Under the pieces are notes generated by a model, which searched no databases, was not told where the DNA came from, and saw only the letters and a program-made list of their open reading frames with translations. This document shows positions 7,206 to 16,511 of a DNA stretch of 39,176 nt, in pieces. The DNA comes from Spirochaetales bacterium (GTDB lineage Bacteria; Spirochaetota; Spirochaetia; SZUA-6; RPPD01). The position numbers were made by a program, and so were the translations under genes. Location of the stretch: assembly GCA_016930675.1 (NCBI GenBank), contig JAFGGG010000029.1, forward strand, positions 1 to 39,176. Direction: 5' to 3'. Numbering within the stretch: the first letter of the stretch is position 1; the number at the start of each line of letters is the position of its first letter.

Positions 7206-8201
7206 TCAATAAAAAAAACGGAGCAAATTCCTGTCAAAATCAGGATAACCGGCAACATCAAACATGTCGATAAAAGACTGTTTCCGATATTCTTTAATCT
7301 GTCCGTCCCTTCCCCTGCTTCCGTTTATGCCCATTTCTCCTGCATCCCCGTCATCATAGCCCTGCCCGGCCGAACCGCCTCCTCCTCCGGAGCCGCCGTT
7401 TGCCCTGAGTCTCAAATATTTTACGACATCGCTGTCATGGTAATACGTAAGAGTAATATCACCGGCATTACCGCCGTCTTCTCCGTCCTCACCATCCTCT
7501 CCGTCTTCGCTGTCTTCAACCCCGTCCGCACCGTCTTCACCCTCTCTGCCGTCTCTGCCATTGGTTTTTATCATGATTTTTTTTGCCGCCGGAAAAGCAT
7601 ACAACAACTTCAGGTTGCGCTCGTATAATACAATATATTTCCCGGGTGTATCTCCATTCATAATCTCATAATAAGCGCAATCGAAATCCACACTTCTCCC
7701 GTTTCTGCGGAGTATGTCCGTATTATTGACGCGCCATGATATCTCCGTGTCGTTCAATATATCGGCGGAAGCTTTGGCATCCGGAGAAAAATCCAGTCTA
7801 TCATAATTATCCCAGTCAACGGGCCAATAGACTACCTCCGAATATTTATGCGATGGAACCTCCGCCTTTAGCGCGCATTTTCCTTGCTTTATGAACACGA
7901 AACTGTCTGGTCTTACTCTTACGTACGTTACGTACCTGGTTGCAATTATTTTCAAGGTTTCATTCGGACTCGAGAAGGAAAACTCGTTCATTTTTACATC
8001 GTATATATCCTCTCCCCCCACTGTACGAACCACGGCGAGCAGCTGATATAATTTGCCGGGAATAACCGAGTCAGCTACCTGTCTTGTCTCTATATCCGCC
8101 ACCCAAAAAAACAGCTTTTTTATTTCGATATTCTTCATTGATGTGATACAGCAGTTGAAAAACAGAGCACATGCTATTATAAGGAAGATATTTTTTCTCA
8201 T
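7206..8201 (-). CDS. Lipoprotein with collagen-like Gly-X-Y segments
   Basis: ATG 8201 follows AAGGA; the GTG six bases upstream is less likely. The protein has 331 residues. The signal peptide has a lipobox around FFNCC. Residues ~35-215 form an unrecognised beta-rich domain. Two low-complexity stretches follow: acidic collagen-like repeats (GREGEDGADGVEDSEDGEDG and on) and a glycine-rich one (GGSGGGGGSAGQGYDDGDAG), separated by LTYYHDSDVVKYLRLRANG. The C-terminal ~30 residues are not repetitive. It is probably surface or periplasmic. The EDG units could vary in number. Confidence 0.8.
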   Translation of the reverse strand: MRKNIFLIIACALFFNCCITSMKNIEIKKLFFWVADIETRQVADSVIPGKLYQLLAVVRTVGGEDIYDVKMNEFSFSSPNETLKIIATRYVTYVRVRPDSFVFIKQGKCALKAEVPSHKYSEVVYWPVDWDNYDRLDFSPDAKASADILNDTEISWRVNNTDILRRNGRSVDFDCAYYEIMNGDTPGKYIVLYERNLKLLYAFPAAKKIMIKTNGRDGREGEDGADGVEDSEDGEDGEDGEDGGNAGDITLTYYHDSDVVKYLRLRANGGSGGGGGSAGQGYDDGDAGEMGINGSRGRDGQIKEYRKQSFIDMFDVAGYPDFDRNLLRFFY

Positions 8202-8207
8202 AATCAC

Positions 8208-8501
8208 TTTTTCCTTTTATAATTATATCACCCTTTGCGTTAAAAACAATAGATTGGAAACAACTCGCTGCCCAAAGAACAGAGGCAATCTGCTGTCAGA
8301 TCCTTATTTTCTGCCTGTGGAGCGGCAAACCGGAGAAGCTCAGACTGCCGGAACATATCAGAATGAGCACTGGCATGTCCTTTAACGGTGATGTGTGCTT
8401 TTTAGATGCAGAAAATGCTGAAACCAACAGTGACAATTAGTTTACATATATTGCGCTGCGCATTATCAACGCCGGTATGGGACCGCAGTAAAGTTTAAAT
8501 C
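8208..8501. other. Intergenic stretch without a recognisable gene
   Basis: Nearly 300 bases between the collagen-like lipoprotein and the tRNA-Val fragment. Short open frames are present, but none has a Shine-Dalgarno or a known motif. It may be decayed sequence left by the element whose end is the tRNA fragment. Confidence 0.4.
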
Positions 8502-8545
8502 TATGGGCGATAGCAGATCCCGCCTACTGACTTCTACCGTGTGAA
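8502..8545 (-). repeat. 3' fragment of tRNA-Val (putative att site)
   Basis: These 44 bases align without gaps to 10169-10212, the anticodon-loop-to-3'-end half of tRNA-Val(CAC), in the same orientation. Identity is complete over the acceptor end (first ten bases) and the last 18 bases including the anticodon; nine bases in the T-arm and one other position differ. A 5' half is absent. This is the pattern left by integration at a tRNA 3' end. Confidence 0.75.
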
Positions 8546-8561
8546 ACCGTTAAGACTCCTT

Positions 8562-10013
<1,452 letters not shown>

Positions 10014-10169
10014 AATATTAAGTATGAAATAATATTACTCGAAATTCCACTCAGATTTCGCTTTTTGAGTTGGCCGGCTGTGATGATAAAACAAGTGCCT
10101 GGGGTATTTTCTTAATCGTTTACGGAGCTGATGAAGTCTTCTAAATCCTTACAAAGTAAGGTGTTATTA

Positions 10170-10241
10170 TGGGCGATATCAGATTTGAACTGATGACTTC
10201 TACCGTGTGAAGGTAGCACTCTCCCGCTGAGTTAATCGCCC
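10170..10241 (-). tRNA. tRNA-Val (anticodon CAC)
   Basis: A full cloverleaf is present on the minus strand: acceptor GGGCGAT/ATCGCCC with discriminator A, D-stem ACTC/GAGT, anticodon stem CTACC/GGTAG with loop TTCACAC, and T-stem ATCAG/CTGAT with loop TTCAAAT. The length is 72 bases and CCA is not encoded. The anticodon CAC reads GUG. A promoter lies just upstream. The gene marks the border between the accessory region to the left and core-like genes to the right. Confidence 0.95.
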
Positions 10242-10254
10242 CGATCTCTTACTT

Positions 10255-10283
10255 ACCGTATCAACTTTGATTTTTCCTGTCAA
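10255..10283 (-). promoter_or_regulatory. Promoter of tRNA-Val
   Basis: Minus strand TTGACA (10278-10283), a 17-base spacer and TACGGT (10255-10260). The predicted start lies about 7 bases before the mature tRNA 5' end. Confidence 0.6.
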
Positions 10284-10547
10284 TGTCTAATTTAAAAAAA
10301 GAAAAAAATCGCGCCATAAGTGGTTTTTTTCCGTCGAGTATGCTATACTGTATAGAGAGCAGTTCCCGCCTTTACATGAAAACCTGGGAAAATTCCTTAA
10401 AAACTAAACAAATGAACAGTATATATATTTTTGAAAGAAAGTGTATTAAATTTAAGACATTATACCGATCATTTTAAATGATAAAAAGCAGAGCAATATA
10501 ATTCCTTACAAAGAATAGAATTATAATATCTCTAATATCACTAATTT
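10284..10547. other. AT-rich intergenic region without a supported gene
   Basis: Together with the flanking promoter elements this makes about 337 bases between tRNA-Val and the kinase-like gene. Short frames here lack Shine-Dalgarno sites and recognisable motifs. A TATACT-like hexamer is visible near 10342, but no clear -35 partner. Confidence 0.4.
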
Positions 10548-10563
10548 TGGCATGCTCCTTGCA
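10548..10563 (+). promoter_or_regulatory. Sigma-54-like promoter motif
   Basis: TGGCAT, five bases, TTGCA fits the -24/-12 consensus TGGCAC-N5-TTGCW at all but one position. The predicted start near 10574 would leave only ~5 bases before ATG 10579, which argues for caution. Confidence 0.35.
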
Positions 10564-10578
10564 TGTTTATAGAGACGT

Positions 10579-11211
10579 ATGGATAAGTTTATTACGGCAA
10601 TAGTAGCACGAAAAAAAGACGCAGCACAGATCAAGCAAATCAAAGGTGAATTAGTAAGAAAATTGCTGCATTTCCTCATTGCGTTGGTACCGTTTCTGGT
10701 AACCGTGAGCAAAGATCTCACGCTTATACTGCTTACAACCGGTACTCTCTTTTATATTATGGTGGAAAAACTTCGCCTGCAGGGAATCACCGTATTTTTC
10801 ATTTCCAATATAACAGTGGTAGCTTCACGAGATCGGGAAGCGGGGAAGTTTGTACTTGGACCCGTTACTCTCGCATTAGGCGCTATGCTTGCCTTGATTA
10901 TCTATCCCGAACCGGCCGCGCGTATTGCCATTTATGCCTTAGCCTTTGGTGACGGTTTTGCCAGCCTGATCGGCAAAATAGTTCGCGGTATTAAAATCCC
11001 GTTTACCCGGGGAAAGACCCTGGCCGGCAGTTTTGCCTGTTTTGTTTCGGTATTTTTAATTACCTGGCGTATTTTGGGATCATTTTGGATGGCTTTTTGT
11101 ATAGCTTTATTCGCTACGGTGTTGGAGGCTCTCCCCACCGGCGATTTCGACAATCTCATTATACCTATCGGCGTGGGATTTTTTACGTCTCTTCTTATCG
11201 GGATTATTTAA
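10579..11211 (+). CDS. CTP-dependent dolichol/phytol kinase-like membrane protein
   Basis: The protein has 210 residues. The opening GELVRKLLHFLIALVPFLV, the central FGDGFASLIGKIVRG and the following RGKTLAGSFACF are the signature blocks of the SEC59/VTE5 (dolichol kinase, phytol kinase) and CdsA-like superfamily of CTP-using lipid kinases. About six TM helices are visible. In bacteria such proteins phosphorylate a prenyl alcohol or related lipid at the inner membrane; the substrate here is unknown. It is convergent with the next gene. ATG 10579 is the only start that retains the family's beginning. Confidence 0.75.
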   Translation: MDKFITAIVARKKDAAQIKQIKGELVRKLLHFLIALVPFLVTVSKDLTLILLTTGTLFYIMVEKLRLQGITVFFISNITVVASRDREAGKFVLGPVTLALGAMLALIIYPEPAARIAIYALAFGDGFASLIGKIVRGIKIPFTRGKTLAGSFACFVSVFLITWRILGSFWMAFCIALFATVLEALPTGDFDNLIIPIGVGFFTSLLIGII

Positions 11212-11220
11212 ACTCTTTTT

Positions 11221-12039
11221 CTAAATCCAGTAATACACTGCCTTGATTTTTATATTCGTAAGTATTATTCCTCCCACTAATAATAAACTGCCTAATATCA
11301 GAAAAAACAGTCCCGGCGCAAAAAGCAGCAACTCCCGCCCGATCAATAAAAAGCAAACGGCCGGAATCAGCATTGCCAGATCACGCCTAAAGGCGGCCAC
11401 AACAAAAGTCAGTATTGTAAACAGCTTTAAGGCACTCAGCAGAATGAACAACCCCTGTTCGTCTCCGAGTTTGAAAAGACCGTTTGAAAGCAGGATATTG
11501 TTTTTGAATGATACCGAAATGGCAAGGGCGAATGAGACCAGCGCGATTATCCCGATCAGGATGTTATATTTCTGATAATCAAGCTGTAAAGCATAAAGAC
11601 TGGAAAAGAAAACGGCAAAAAGCCCGAAAAATCTTCCGAAATAAACGGTTCTTATAAAGAATATATTTAGGGTCTCGGGCCAGGCAAAATGCTGTACCAG
11701 AAAACTCCCGCATCTGAAAACTTCGAACAATAATGAAAAAATAAAAAGTCCCAAAAAAAACAGTTCCGACGACCCGGTTTTTTTAAAAAGCACTTTAAAC
11801 CTGAAAAAGGCAATAAAGCTGATGAGATACATTATCACTATGCCCAATTCATCCCAGAACGAAGCCGGAGCATTATATTCATACACGAACCAGAACAGGT
11901 GGGCCTGGGCATTTTTACTCATTTCAAACAACGGCTGCTGGGAAAACAATAAAACGATAATTACCACGAAAAACACGGAAAAGCTTACAGCAGCATAAAA
12001 AAAAGCTTGTAAAAATGAATTGCGCATGCCCAAAGCCAT
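11221..12039 (-). CDS. Polytopic membrane protein of unknown function
   Basis: The start is placed at ATG 12039, though ATG 12027 is equally possible; neither has a clear Shine-Dalgarno. About 272 residues are encoded, with seven or eight hydrophobic helices separated by short loops, the layout of a 7TM-type sensor or transporter domain. A longer soluble stretch (~residues 35-60) follows the first TM helix. No catalytic motif or known family is recognised. The stop lies within 10 bases of the convergent kinase-like gene. Hydrophobicity is the main evidence. Confidence 0.7.
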   Translation of the reverse strand: MALGMRNSFLQAFFYAAVSFSVFFVVIIVLLFSQQPLFEMSKNAQAHLFWFVYEYNAPASFWDELGIVIMYLISFIAFFRFKVLFKKTGSSELFFLGLFIFSLLFEVFRCGSFLVQHFAWPETLNIFFIRTVYFGRFFGLFAVFFSSLYALQLDYQKYNILIGIIALVSFALAISVSFKNNILLSNGLFKLGDEQGLFILLSALKLFTILTFVVAAFRRDLAMLIPAVCFLLIGRELLLFAPGLFFLILGSLLLVGGIILTNIKIKAVYYWI

Positions 12040-12186
12040 AGCCAATTAATAAACTATTTTTAAAAAAGAAAAAAGAGAAAATCCGCACTTTTTATACTGA
12101 TTTTGTCAAAAAGTTTTGAATTTTCCTTAATAAAATCCTTTAAGGATTGTAAGAAGACATACGATATTCTCTATATAGGGGTATCT

Positions 12187-12876
12187 ATGGTCAAAAAGGC
12201 TTGTTATACGTTTATCTTATTACTCATTTCTTTTAGCTTATTCGCGGGAGATATAGCTGTTTTTTTAAACCTGGGATTTTCAGAAGATTCTCAATACTTC
12301 ATGTTCGGACAGTACGGAGTGTATTCCAATACGACCAACTCTTATGCTGAAATTTATATCGTAAATGTGCCGACAAACTCCTTCGTGCCCAGCGGAGCAA
12401 TAAAAAAAGATTTCGATATTCCGTTGGAACCCGGTAATGAAGGAATAGGCGGTATCTACTATCTGCTTGAGACCAATTATCCCCAAATTAAAAAATACAA
12501 TATCAATCACCTTTCATCAGGCAGATTCGTATACGTGCTGCTTAACGGCGCTCCTCCCAAATCATCTCTGGAGTTTCGTGATTTTAACACAGGCGCGCTT
12601 TATGAAATCACCCTCATTCAGGCAAGCTCCGGAACCGGTAAAAATGTCTCCAGCAGTTTTCACATTAAAATAACGGTTACCGCCAAAAGCGGAAAAAAGA
12701 CCGATTATTCGATCGGCAGACCCGATTATATGCGCAAAGGTGTAAAGAAATACTACATAAAATACGTGCTGCTGGCACCGGACGGCAAATCGCTGGTGTT
12801 TGTAATGGAAAAGCATATGGTCGATTCCTCCGGCGACAACATCCGCTATATGGTGGAAACAAAAAAATTATATTAA
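12187..12876 (+). CDS. DUF2259 predicted secreted protein
   Basis: ATG 12187 is chosen because it begins a signal peptide (MVKKACYTFILLLISFSLFAGD); the longer frame adds 28 residues ahead of it. The mature part starts DIAVFLNLGFSEDSQYFMFGQYGV, the conserved opening of DUF2259 proteins, which are common in treponemes and relatives. About 230 residues in total. It is expected in the periplasm. The family has no known activity. It lies upstream of, and may be cotranscribed with, the UMP kinase gene. Confidence 0.8.
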   Translation: MVKKACYTFILLLISFSLFAGDIAVFLNLGFSEDSQYFMFGQYGVYSNTTNSYAEIYIVNVPTNSFVPSGAIKKDFDIPLEPGNEGIGGIYYLLETNYPQIKKYNINHLSSGRFVYVLLNGAPPKSSLEFRDFNTGALYEITLIQASSGTGKNVSSSFHIKITVTAKSGKKTDYSIGRPDYMRKGVKKYYIKYVLLAPDGKSLVFVMEKHMVDSSGDNIRYMVETKKLY

Positions 12877-12933
12877 ACACCTGCCCAAAGCTTGATATTT
12901 TAGTAAAAAGACAATACTATCCAAAACAATACC

Positions 12934-13626
12934 ATGGCTTCCATTCAGGTTATTTCTTTAGGTGGATCGATTATCTCCCCCCAGGCTGTTGATATTCATT
13001 TTTTGAAAGGTTTTTATTCCATAATAGAAGATTACCTGCGGTCCGACATGGAGCACAAACTGATTATTGTGTGCGGCGGCGGCGCTCCGGCTCGCAGTTA
13101 TCAAAAAGCCTACAAACAGGTCGCTTCTTCTCCGGACAACCTGGCTTTGGACTGGATCGGGATCGCGGCCACCAGACTGAACGCGGAACTGATCCGCTAC
13201 ATATTTCAGGATTTCTGTGACGACGAGGTCGTCACCGATCCGACCCGGCCGACCGTGATCGGCAGACAGATATTGGTGGCTTCCGGCTGGAAACCGGGTT
13301 TTTCCACGGATTACGATGCCGTACTTCTGGCCGAGAGATTCCACGCGGAATTCGTGATCAACCTCTCCAATATCGAACAGGTTTACACGGATGATCCAAA
13401 GCAAAATCCGGAGGCCGCTCCCATAAAAGATATCACATGGGTTAAATTCAAAGAGCTTGTGGGAGAAAAGTGGGAACCGGGCAGGAATGTGCCTTTCGAT
13501 CCGGTAGCCACGGCTCACGCGGCGCGTATCGGTTTAAAAGTGATCTTCGCTCTGGGCAGGGACGGTGATAATTTAAAAAGCATTCTTAACGCCAAACCAT
13601 ATATTGGAACGCTTATTCATCCCTAA
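12934..13626 (+). CDS. pyrH: UMP kinase, archaeal-type
   Basis: The protein has 230 residues of the amino-acid-kinase fold. Nucleotide-binding loops ISLGGSII (residues ~6-13) and VCGGGAPAR (~47-55), the ATRLNAELI helix and FVINLSNIEQVYTDDP with the conserved aspartates are clear. The sequence fits the archaeal-type UMP kinase subgroup, which also occurs in spirochaetes, rather than the hexameric bacterial PyrH. It converts UMP to UDP in the cytoplasm. Its stop overlaps that of the convergent radical SAM gene by 4 bases. Confidence 0.85.
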   Translation: MASIQVISLGGSIISPQAVDIHFLKGFYSIIEDYLRSDMEHKLIIVCGGGAPARSYQKAYKQVASSPDNLALDWIGIAATRLNAELIRYIFQDFCDDEVVTDPTRPTVIGRQILVASGWKPGFSTDYDAVLLAERFHAEFVINLSNIEQVYTDDPKQNPEAAPIKDITWVKFKELVGEKWEPGRNVPFDPVATAHAARIGLKVIFALGRDGDNLKSILNAKPYIGTLIHP

Positions 13627-14624
13627 CGCGTTTCATCGATATGGCCTTGCGAATAATGCCAGACCGGTCGCGCGAATCTTTCCGGAAACGGAATAAGCGT
13701 ACTGAAGTCCGGGAGCCAGGCGTCATCACGTGAGGGTTCCTGAAAAAATCCTTCTTCAATGCCGTATGTATCCAATAACTTCATTACTTGTTTATATTCA
13801 CTGTGAGCAAGCTTGCGGCCAAACATAACCGGGGCTGTTTCACGACTCCTGTCCGCCTCCGTTTTTCTATCCGCGCTGATCGGAATAAACTGCGTCATGA
13901 GAGAAAGCAGCACCTGTTTGTCCAGTTTGTCCTTATACCAGGCTAGTACCTGTTCCGTGGCTTGTAGCTCTCCCGGTAAAATCAGATGCCGCATTATTAC
14001 TCCCTGCGCAAGCATCCTGTTGTTCCAGCGCAGCGGTTTGGCGGCGGCCATCTGTTTCAGGGCGTGTGCCGCGTTGCGGGGATAATCAGGTGCGGAGCAG
14101 AGCCTGTCCGCGATCCCCTCATCCAGCGTCTTTACATCGGCCAGATAGATATCTACATACGGATCAAGCAGCTCAAGCGCGGCGGGAGTCTCATAGCCCG
14201 ACGTGTTCCAGACAACGGGCAGCGTCATCCCCCTCTTCCGTGCTTGCTTAAGGGCGTTGATTATTCCCGGTATGAAATGACTGCCGGTGACCAGGTTGAT
14301 GTTGCAGGCATCGAGTTTCTGCAAAGCACACATAATATCCGCCACCTCACGTTCGGTGACCTCCGCGCCCATTCCTTCCCCGCTCAACTGATAGTTCTGA
14401 CAACTCGAACACTTGAGCGTACAGCCTGAAAAAAAGAGCGTGCCCGATCCCGCAGCGCCGCATAAAGGAGGTTCCTCTCCCTTATGCAGGCAGGAATAGG
14501 CCAGCTTTATCTGCCGGCCCTGTCTGCAAAAACCTGTTTGCCCTTTCAACCGGTTCACTCCGCAGGCACGGGGGCAGAGAGCACATGACGCGTAAAGGGA
14601 AGATAATTCCTGCTCTTTTTCCAT
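13623..14624 (-). CDS. PflA-like radical SAM protein
   Basis: ATG 14624 is preferred over the TTG at 14660, since the latter lies in the promoter of the divergent tRNA-Leu. The protein has 333 residues. An N-terminal cysteine cluster (CALCPRACGVNR, TGFCRQG) precedes the radical SAM motif CTLKCSSC, which binds the 4Fe-4S cluster. VVWNTSGYETPAALELLDPYVDIYLADVK is typical of pyruvate formate-lyase-activating-enzyme-related proteins of unknown target (COG1313-like). The extra N-terminal cysteines may hold a second cluster. It is a soluble, anaerobic-type enzyme. Confidence 0.85.
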   Translation of the reverse strand: MEKEQELSSLYASCALCPRACGVNRLKGQTGFCRQGRQIKLAYSCLHKGEEPPLCGAAGSGTLFFSGCTLKCSSCQNYQLSGEGMGAEVTEREVADIMCALQKLDACNINLVTGSHFIPGIINALKQARKRGMTLPVVWNTSGYETPAALELLDPYVDIYLADVKTLDEGIADRLCSAPDYPRNAAHALKQMAAAKPLRWNNRMLAQGVIMRHLILPGELQATEQVLAWYKDKLDKQVLLSLMTQFIPISADRKTEADRSRETAPVMFGRKLAHSEYKQVMKLLDTYGIEEGFFQEPSRDDAWLPDFSTLIPFPERFARPVWHYSQGHIDETR

Positions 14625-14653
14625 GGTGATATCATAATCATCTTGCAGGTAAC

Positions 14654-14681
14654 TTGACAAGATAAAAAAAAGCGTTAAAAT
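14654..14681 (+). promoter_or_regulatory. Promoter of tRNA-Leu
   Basis: TTGACA (14654-14659), a 16-base spacer and TAAAAT (14676-14681), about 15 bases before the mature tRNA 5' end. Confidence 0.6.
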
Positions 14682-14695
14682 TGTGATTTACCAAA

Positions 14696-14779
14696 GCCGG
14701 CGTGATGAAACTGGTAGACGTGCCAGACTCAAAATCTGGTGTCCTTCGGGACGTGTCGGTTCGACTCCGACCGCCGGCA
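14696..14779 (+). tRNA. tRNA-Leu (anticodon CAA)
   Basis: An 84-base class II tRNA: acceptor GCCGGCG/CGCCGGC with discriminator A, anticodon stem CCAGA/TCTGG with loop CTCAAAA, a long variable arm (TGTCCTTCGGGACG), and T-stem GTCGG/CCGAC with loop TTCGACT. Anticodon CAA reads UUG. CCA is not encoded. Its 3' end is duplicated just downstream in interrupted form. Confidence 0.95.
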
Positions 14780-14785
14780 ATATAT

Positions 14786-14879
14786 GTGTCGGTTCGAGCC
14801 AAGGGAAAGCGCAGGCTTTCCCAAGCGGAGCGACAGGTGTTTCGATAGAAACACCGAAAGCGGAGTCCGACCGCCGGCA
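14786..14879 (+). repeat. Duplicated tRNA-Leu 3' end split by a two-hairpin insert
   Basis: GTGTCGGTTCGA (14786-14797) repeats 14753-14764 of the tRNA exactly. TCCGACCGCCGGCA (14866-14879) repeats its last 14 bases. Between them, inside what would be the T-loop, sit ~67 extra bases with two perfect hairpins: GGGAAAGC/GCTTTCCC (14803-14822) and GGTGTTTC/GAAACACC (14836-14855), each with a 4-base loop and each followed by the word AAGCGGAG. The whole could fold as a T-stem topped by two hairpins. Confidence 0.8.
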
Positions 14880-14887
14880 GAAAAGCA

Positions 14888-14919
14888 GGTATCCCCGATA
14901 GGGGTGCTTACCCTTTTTC
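14888..14919 (+). terminator. Probable intrinsic terminator behind the tRNA-Leu region
   Basis: GGTA-x-CCCC, loop GATA, GGGG-x4-TACC, then CTTTTTC. The nested stem and T-run fit a Rho-independent terminator for the tRNA-Leu transcript, which would then include the duplicated T-arm. Confidence 0.5.
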
Positions 14920-15003
14920 TTTAAGAATGATGTCTTTTTTTCCTTCGAAAAGCGATTCTGCCCGTTTATTCAAAGAAGCGATACAACACGCTAATAAATC
15001 TTC

Positions 15004-15033
15004 TTGACAAGATTAAGCTAATTTAAATATATT
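15004..15033 (+). promoter_or_regulatory. Promoter of the rrf2-tauE operon
   Basis: TTGACA (15004-15009), an 18-base spacer and TATATT (15028-15033). An AT-rich near-palindrome (around 15045-15062) between promoter and gene is a possible autoregulatory Rrf2 operator. Confidence 0.5.
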
Positions 15034-15075
15034 ATCCATAGATTTAGTATATAATTTATAATAAAAAAGAGAAAA

Positions 15076-15486
15076 ATGAAGCTGTCGTCCAAATGCGAAT
15101 ACGCCTGTCTGGCTCTCATAGATTTAGCGGAAAATCGTGACAAAAGTGTCTGCCGGATAGCGGATATCGCCCAAAGGAAGAAGATCCCCAAGAAATTTCT
15201 TGAACAAATCCTCTTAATTTTGAAACAAAGCGGATACGTTAAAAGTAAAAAAGGAGCAAGCGGAGGATATAAGCTTGCCAAACCGCCGGAAAACATATCA
15301 TTGGCGGAGATCATACGCCTTATGGACGGCGCCCTTGCACCGGTGGATTCAGTAAGCAAATACTTCTATGAACCGAGTCCTATTGAACAATGCAAGCCTC
15401 TGCTTAATGTGTTTCAGGAAATTAGGGACTATGTGTCTCATAAAATGGAAGATACTCACTTTAATGAACTTATTATAACCAAGTGA
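15076..15486 (+). CDS. Rrf2-family transcriptional regulator
   Basis: The protein has 136 residues. The winged helix is typical of Rrf2: MKLSSKCEYACLALIDLA at the start, IADIAQRKKIPKKFLEQILLILKQSGYVKSKKGASGGYKLA with the recognition helix and wing. IscR and NsrR use three cysteines around residues 90-110 to hold an Fe-S cluster. Here only one cysteine (EQCKPLLNVFQEIRDYV) lies in that region, so an Fe-S sensor of the classic type is unlikely. It is 10 bases upstream of a TauE/SafE gene. CymR-like control of sulfur metabolism is a reasonable inference. Confidence 0.9.
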   Translation: MKLSSKCEYACLALIDLAENRDKSVCRIADIAQRKKIPKKFLEQILLILKQSGYVKSKKGASGGYKLAKPPENISLAEIIRLMDGALAPVDSVSKYFYEPSPIEQCKPLLNVFQEIRDYVSHKMEDTHFNELIITK

Positions 15487-15496
15487 TCACCTTTTT

Positions 15497-16393
15497 TTGG
15501 TATTAGATTCACTAATTGTACGGATTTTATGTGTTTTTAAAAAGGATAGTATTATTTTCACATTAGCATTAGGAATTGGAATCACAGTTATTTTATTGGC
15601 TCTTTTTGCGGAATACATAGACGCAACACTCGGCATGGGATACGGAACATCCCTTACCCCGATCCTGCTTATTCTGGGTTTTCAGCCGTTACAGGTGGTC
15701 CCTGCAGTCTTATTGTCACAACTCTTTTCAGGCATCCTGGCAGGCGTATTACATCATAAAGCGGGAAATGTTATTTTTACGGTCAAATCCATGAAACCGC
15801 GTTACATCATGAAAAAAATAAAAGAAAACGGGATTATAAACAGTCTTAAAAAAGGATTATCCGCTCATCTTAAAGTAGTGGTTATAATAGCCGCATGCAG
15901 CATTGCAGGAACAATCGCTTCTGTTTTTATAGCGCTTAATCTTCCCAAATTCTATTTGGAACTCTATATCGGCGTACTGGTCTTCATTATTGGTTTTGTA
16001 ATTCTTCTCACACTTAATAAATCCTACGTATTTTCCTGGCGTAAAATTATTACCTTAAGCATTATCGCATCTTTCAACAAAGGCATGAGTGGCGGGGGTT
16101 ACGGGCCGATTGTCACAGGCGGTCAGCTTTTGGCGGGTGTAGATGATAAAAGTGCCATCGGCATCACCTCATTGGCCGAAGGATTAACCTGTCTGGTCGG
16201 TGTGCTCGTCTATCTTCTGGCTCAAAACTCGATTGACTGGTCGTTAGCACCGTACTTGTGTATCGGAGCTATTATCTCCGTGCCTTTCTCCGTATTGACG
16301 GTAAAGCAGATGAAAACAAAAAAATTGCGCGTTTTTATCGGTATTGCCACCCTCATTTTGGGCATTATTACACTCATAAAAATCTTCCTTTAA
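15497..16393 (+). CDS. TauE/SafE (TSUP) family anion exporter
   Basis: The start is uncertain. TTG 15497 lies just after the Rrf2 stop, without a strong Shine-Dalgarno. The protein has ~298 residues and about eight TM helices. The family's N-terminal motif AEYIDATLGMGYGTSLTPILLILGF is clear, as is the second-half repeat SIIASFNKGMSGGGYGPIVTGGQLLAG. TSUP proteins export or import sulfite, sulfoacetate, thiosulfate or related anions across the inner membrane. Coupling to an Rrf2 regulator supports a sulfur-compound substrate. Confidence 0.88.
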   Translation: MVLDSLIVRILCVFKKDSIIFTLALGIGITVILLALFAEYIDATLGMGYGTSLTPILLILGFQPLQVVPAVLLSQLFSGILAGVLHHKAGNVIFTVKSMKPRYIMKKIKENGIINSLKKGLSAHLKVVVIIAACSIAGTIASVFIALNLPKFYLELYIGVLVFIIGFVILLTLNKSYVFSWRKIITLSIIASFNKGMSGGGYGPIVTGGQLLAGVDDKSAIGITSLAEGLTCLVGVLVYLLAQNSIDWSLAPYLCIGAIISVPFSVLTVKQMKTKKLRVFIGIATLILGIITLIKIFL

Positions 16394-16451
16394 ACGCTGC
16401 GGCAAAGAAACGTTAAATTTTCAACCGATTGCGGAATTAAAAACTAAAACC

Positions 16452-16480
16452 TTGATCAGAATACCATTTATTGCTATGAT
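16452..16480 (+). promoter_or_regulatory. Promoter of the unknown protein at 16512
   Basis: TTGATC (16452-16457), a 17-base spacer and TATGAT (16475-16480), followed by AAGGGAG before ATG 16512. Confidence 0.55.
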
Positions 16481-16511
16481 GCAAACTTAATTCACAAGGG
16501 AGATACGGCTT

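Noticed and set aside
10283..10477. Open frame of about 64 codons in the tRNA-Val upstream region
   Set aside because: It begins inside the tRNA promoter, has no Shine-Dalgarno and no recognisable motif.
14683..14901. Open frame across tRNA-Leu and its duplicated end
   Set aside because: It covers the tRNA itself and the hairpin insert; no start signal and no protein motif.
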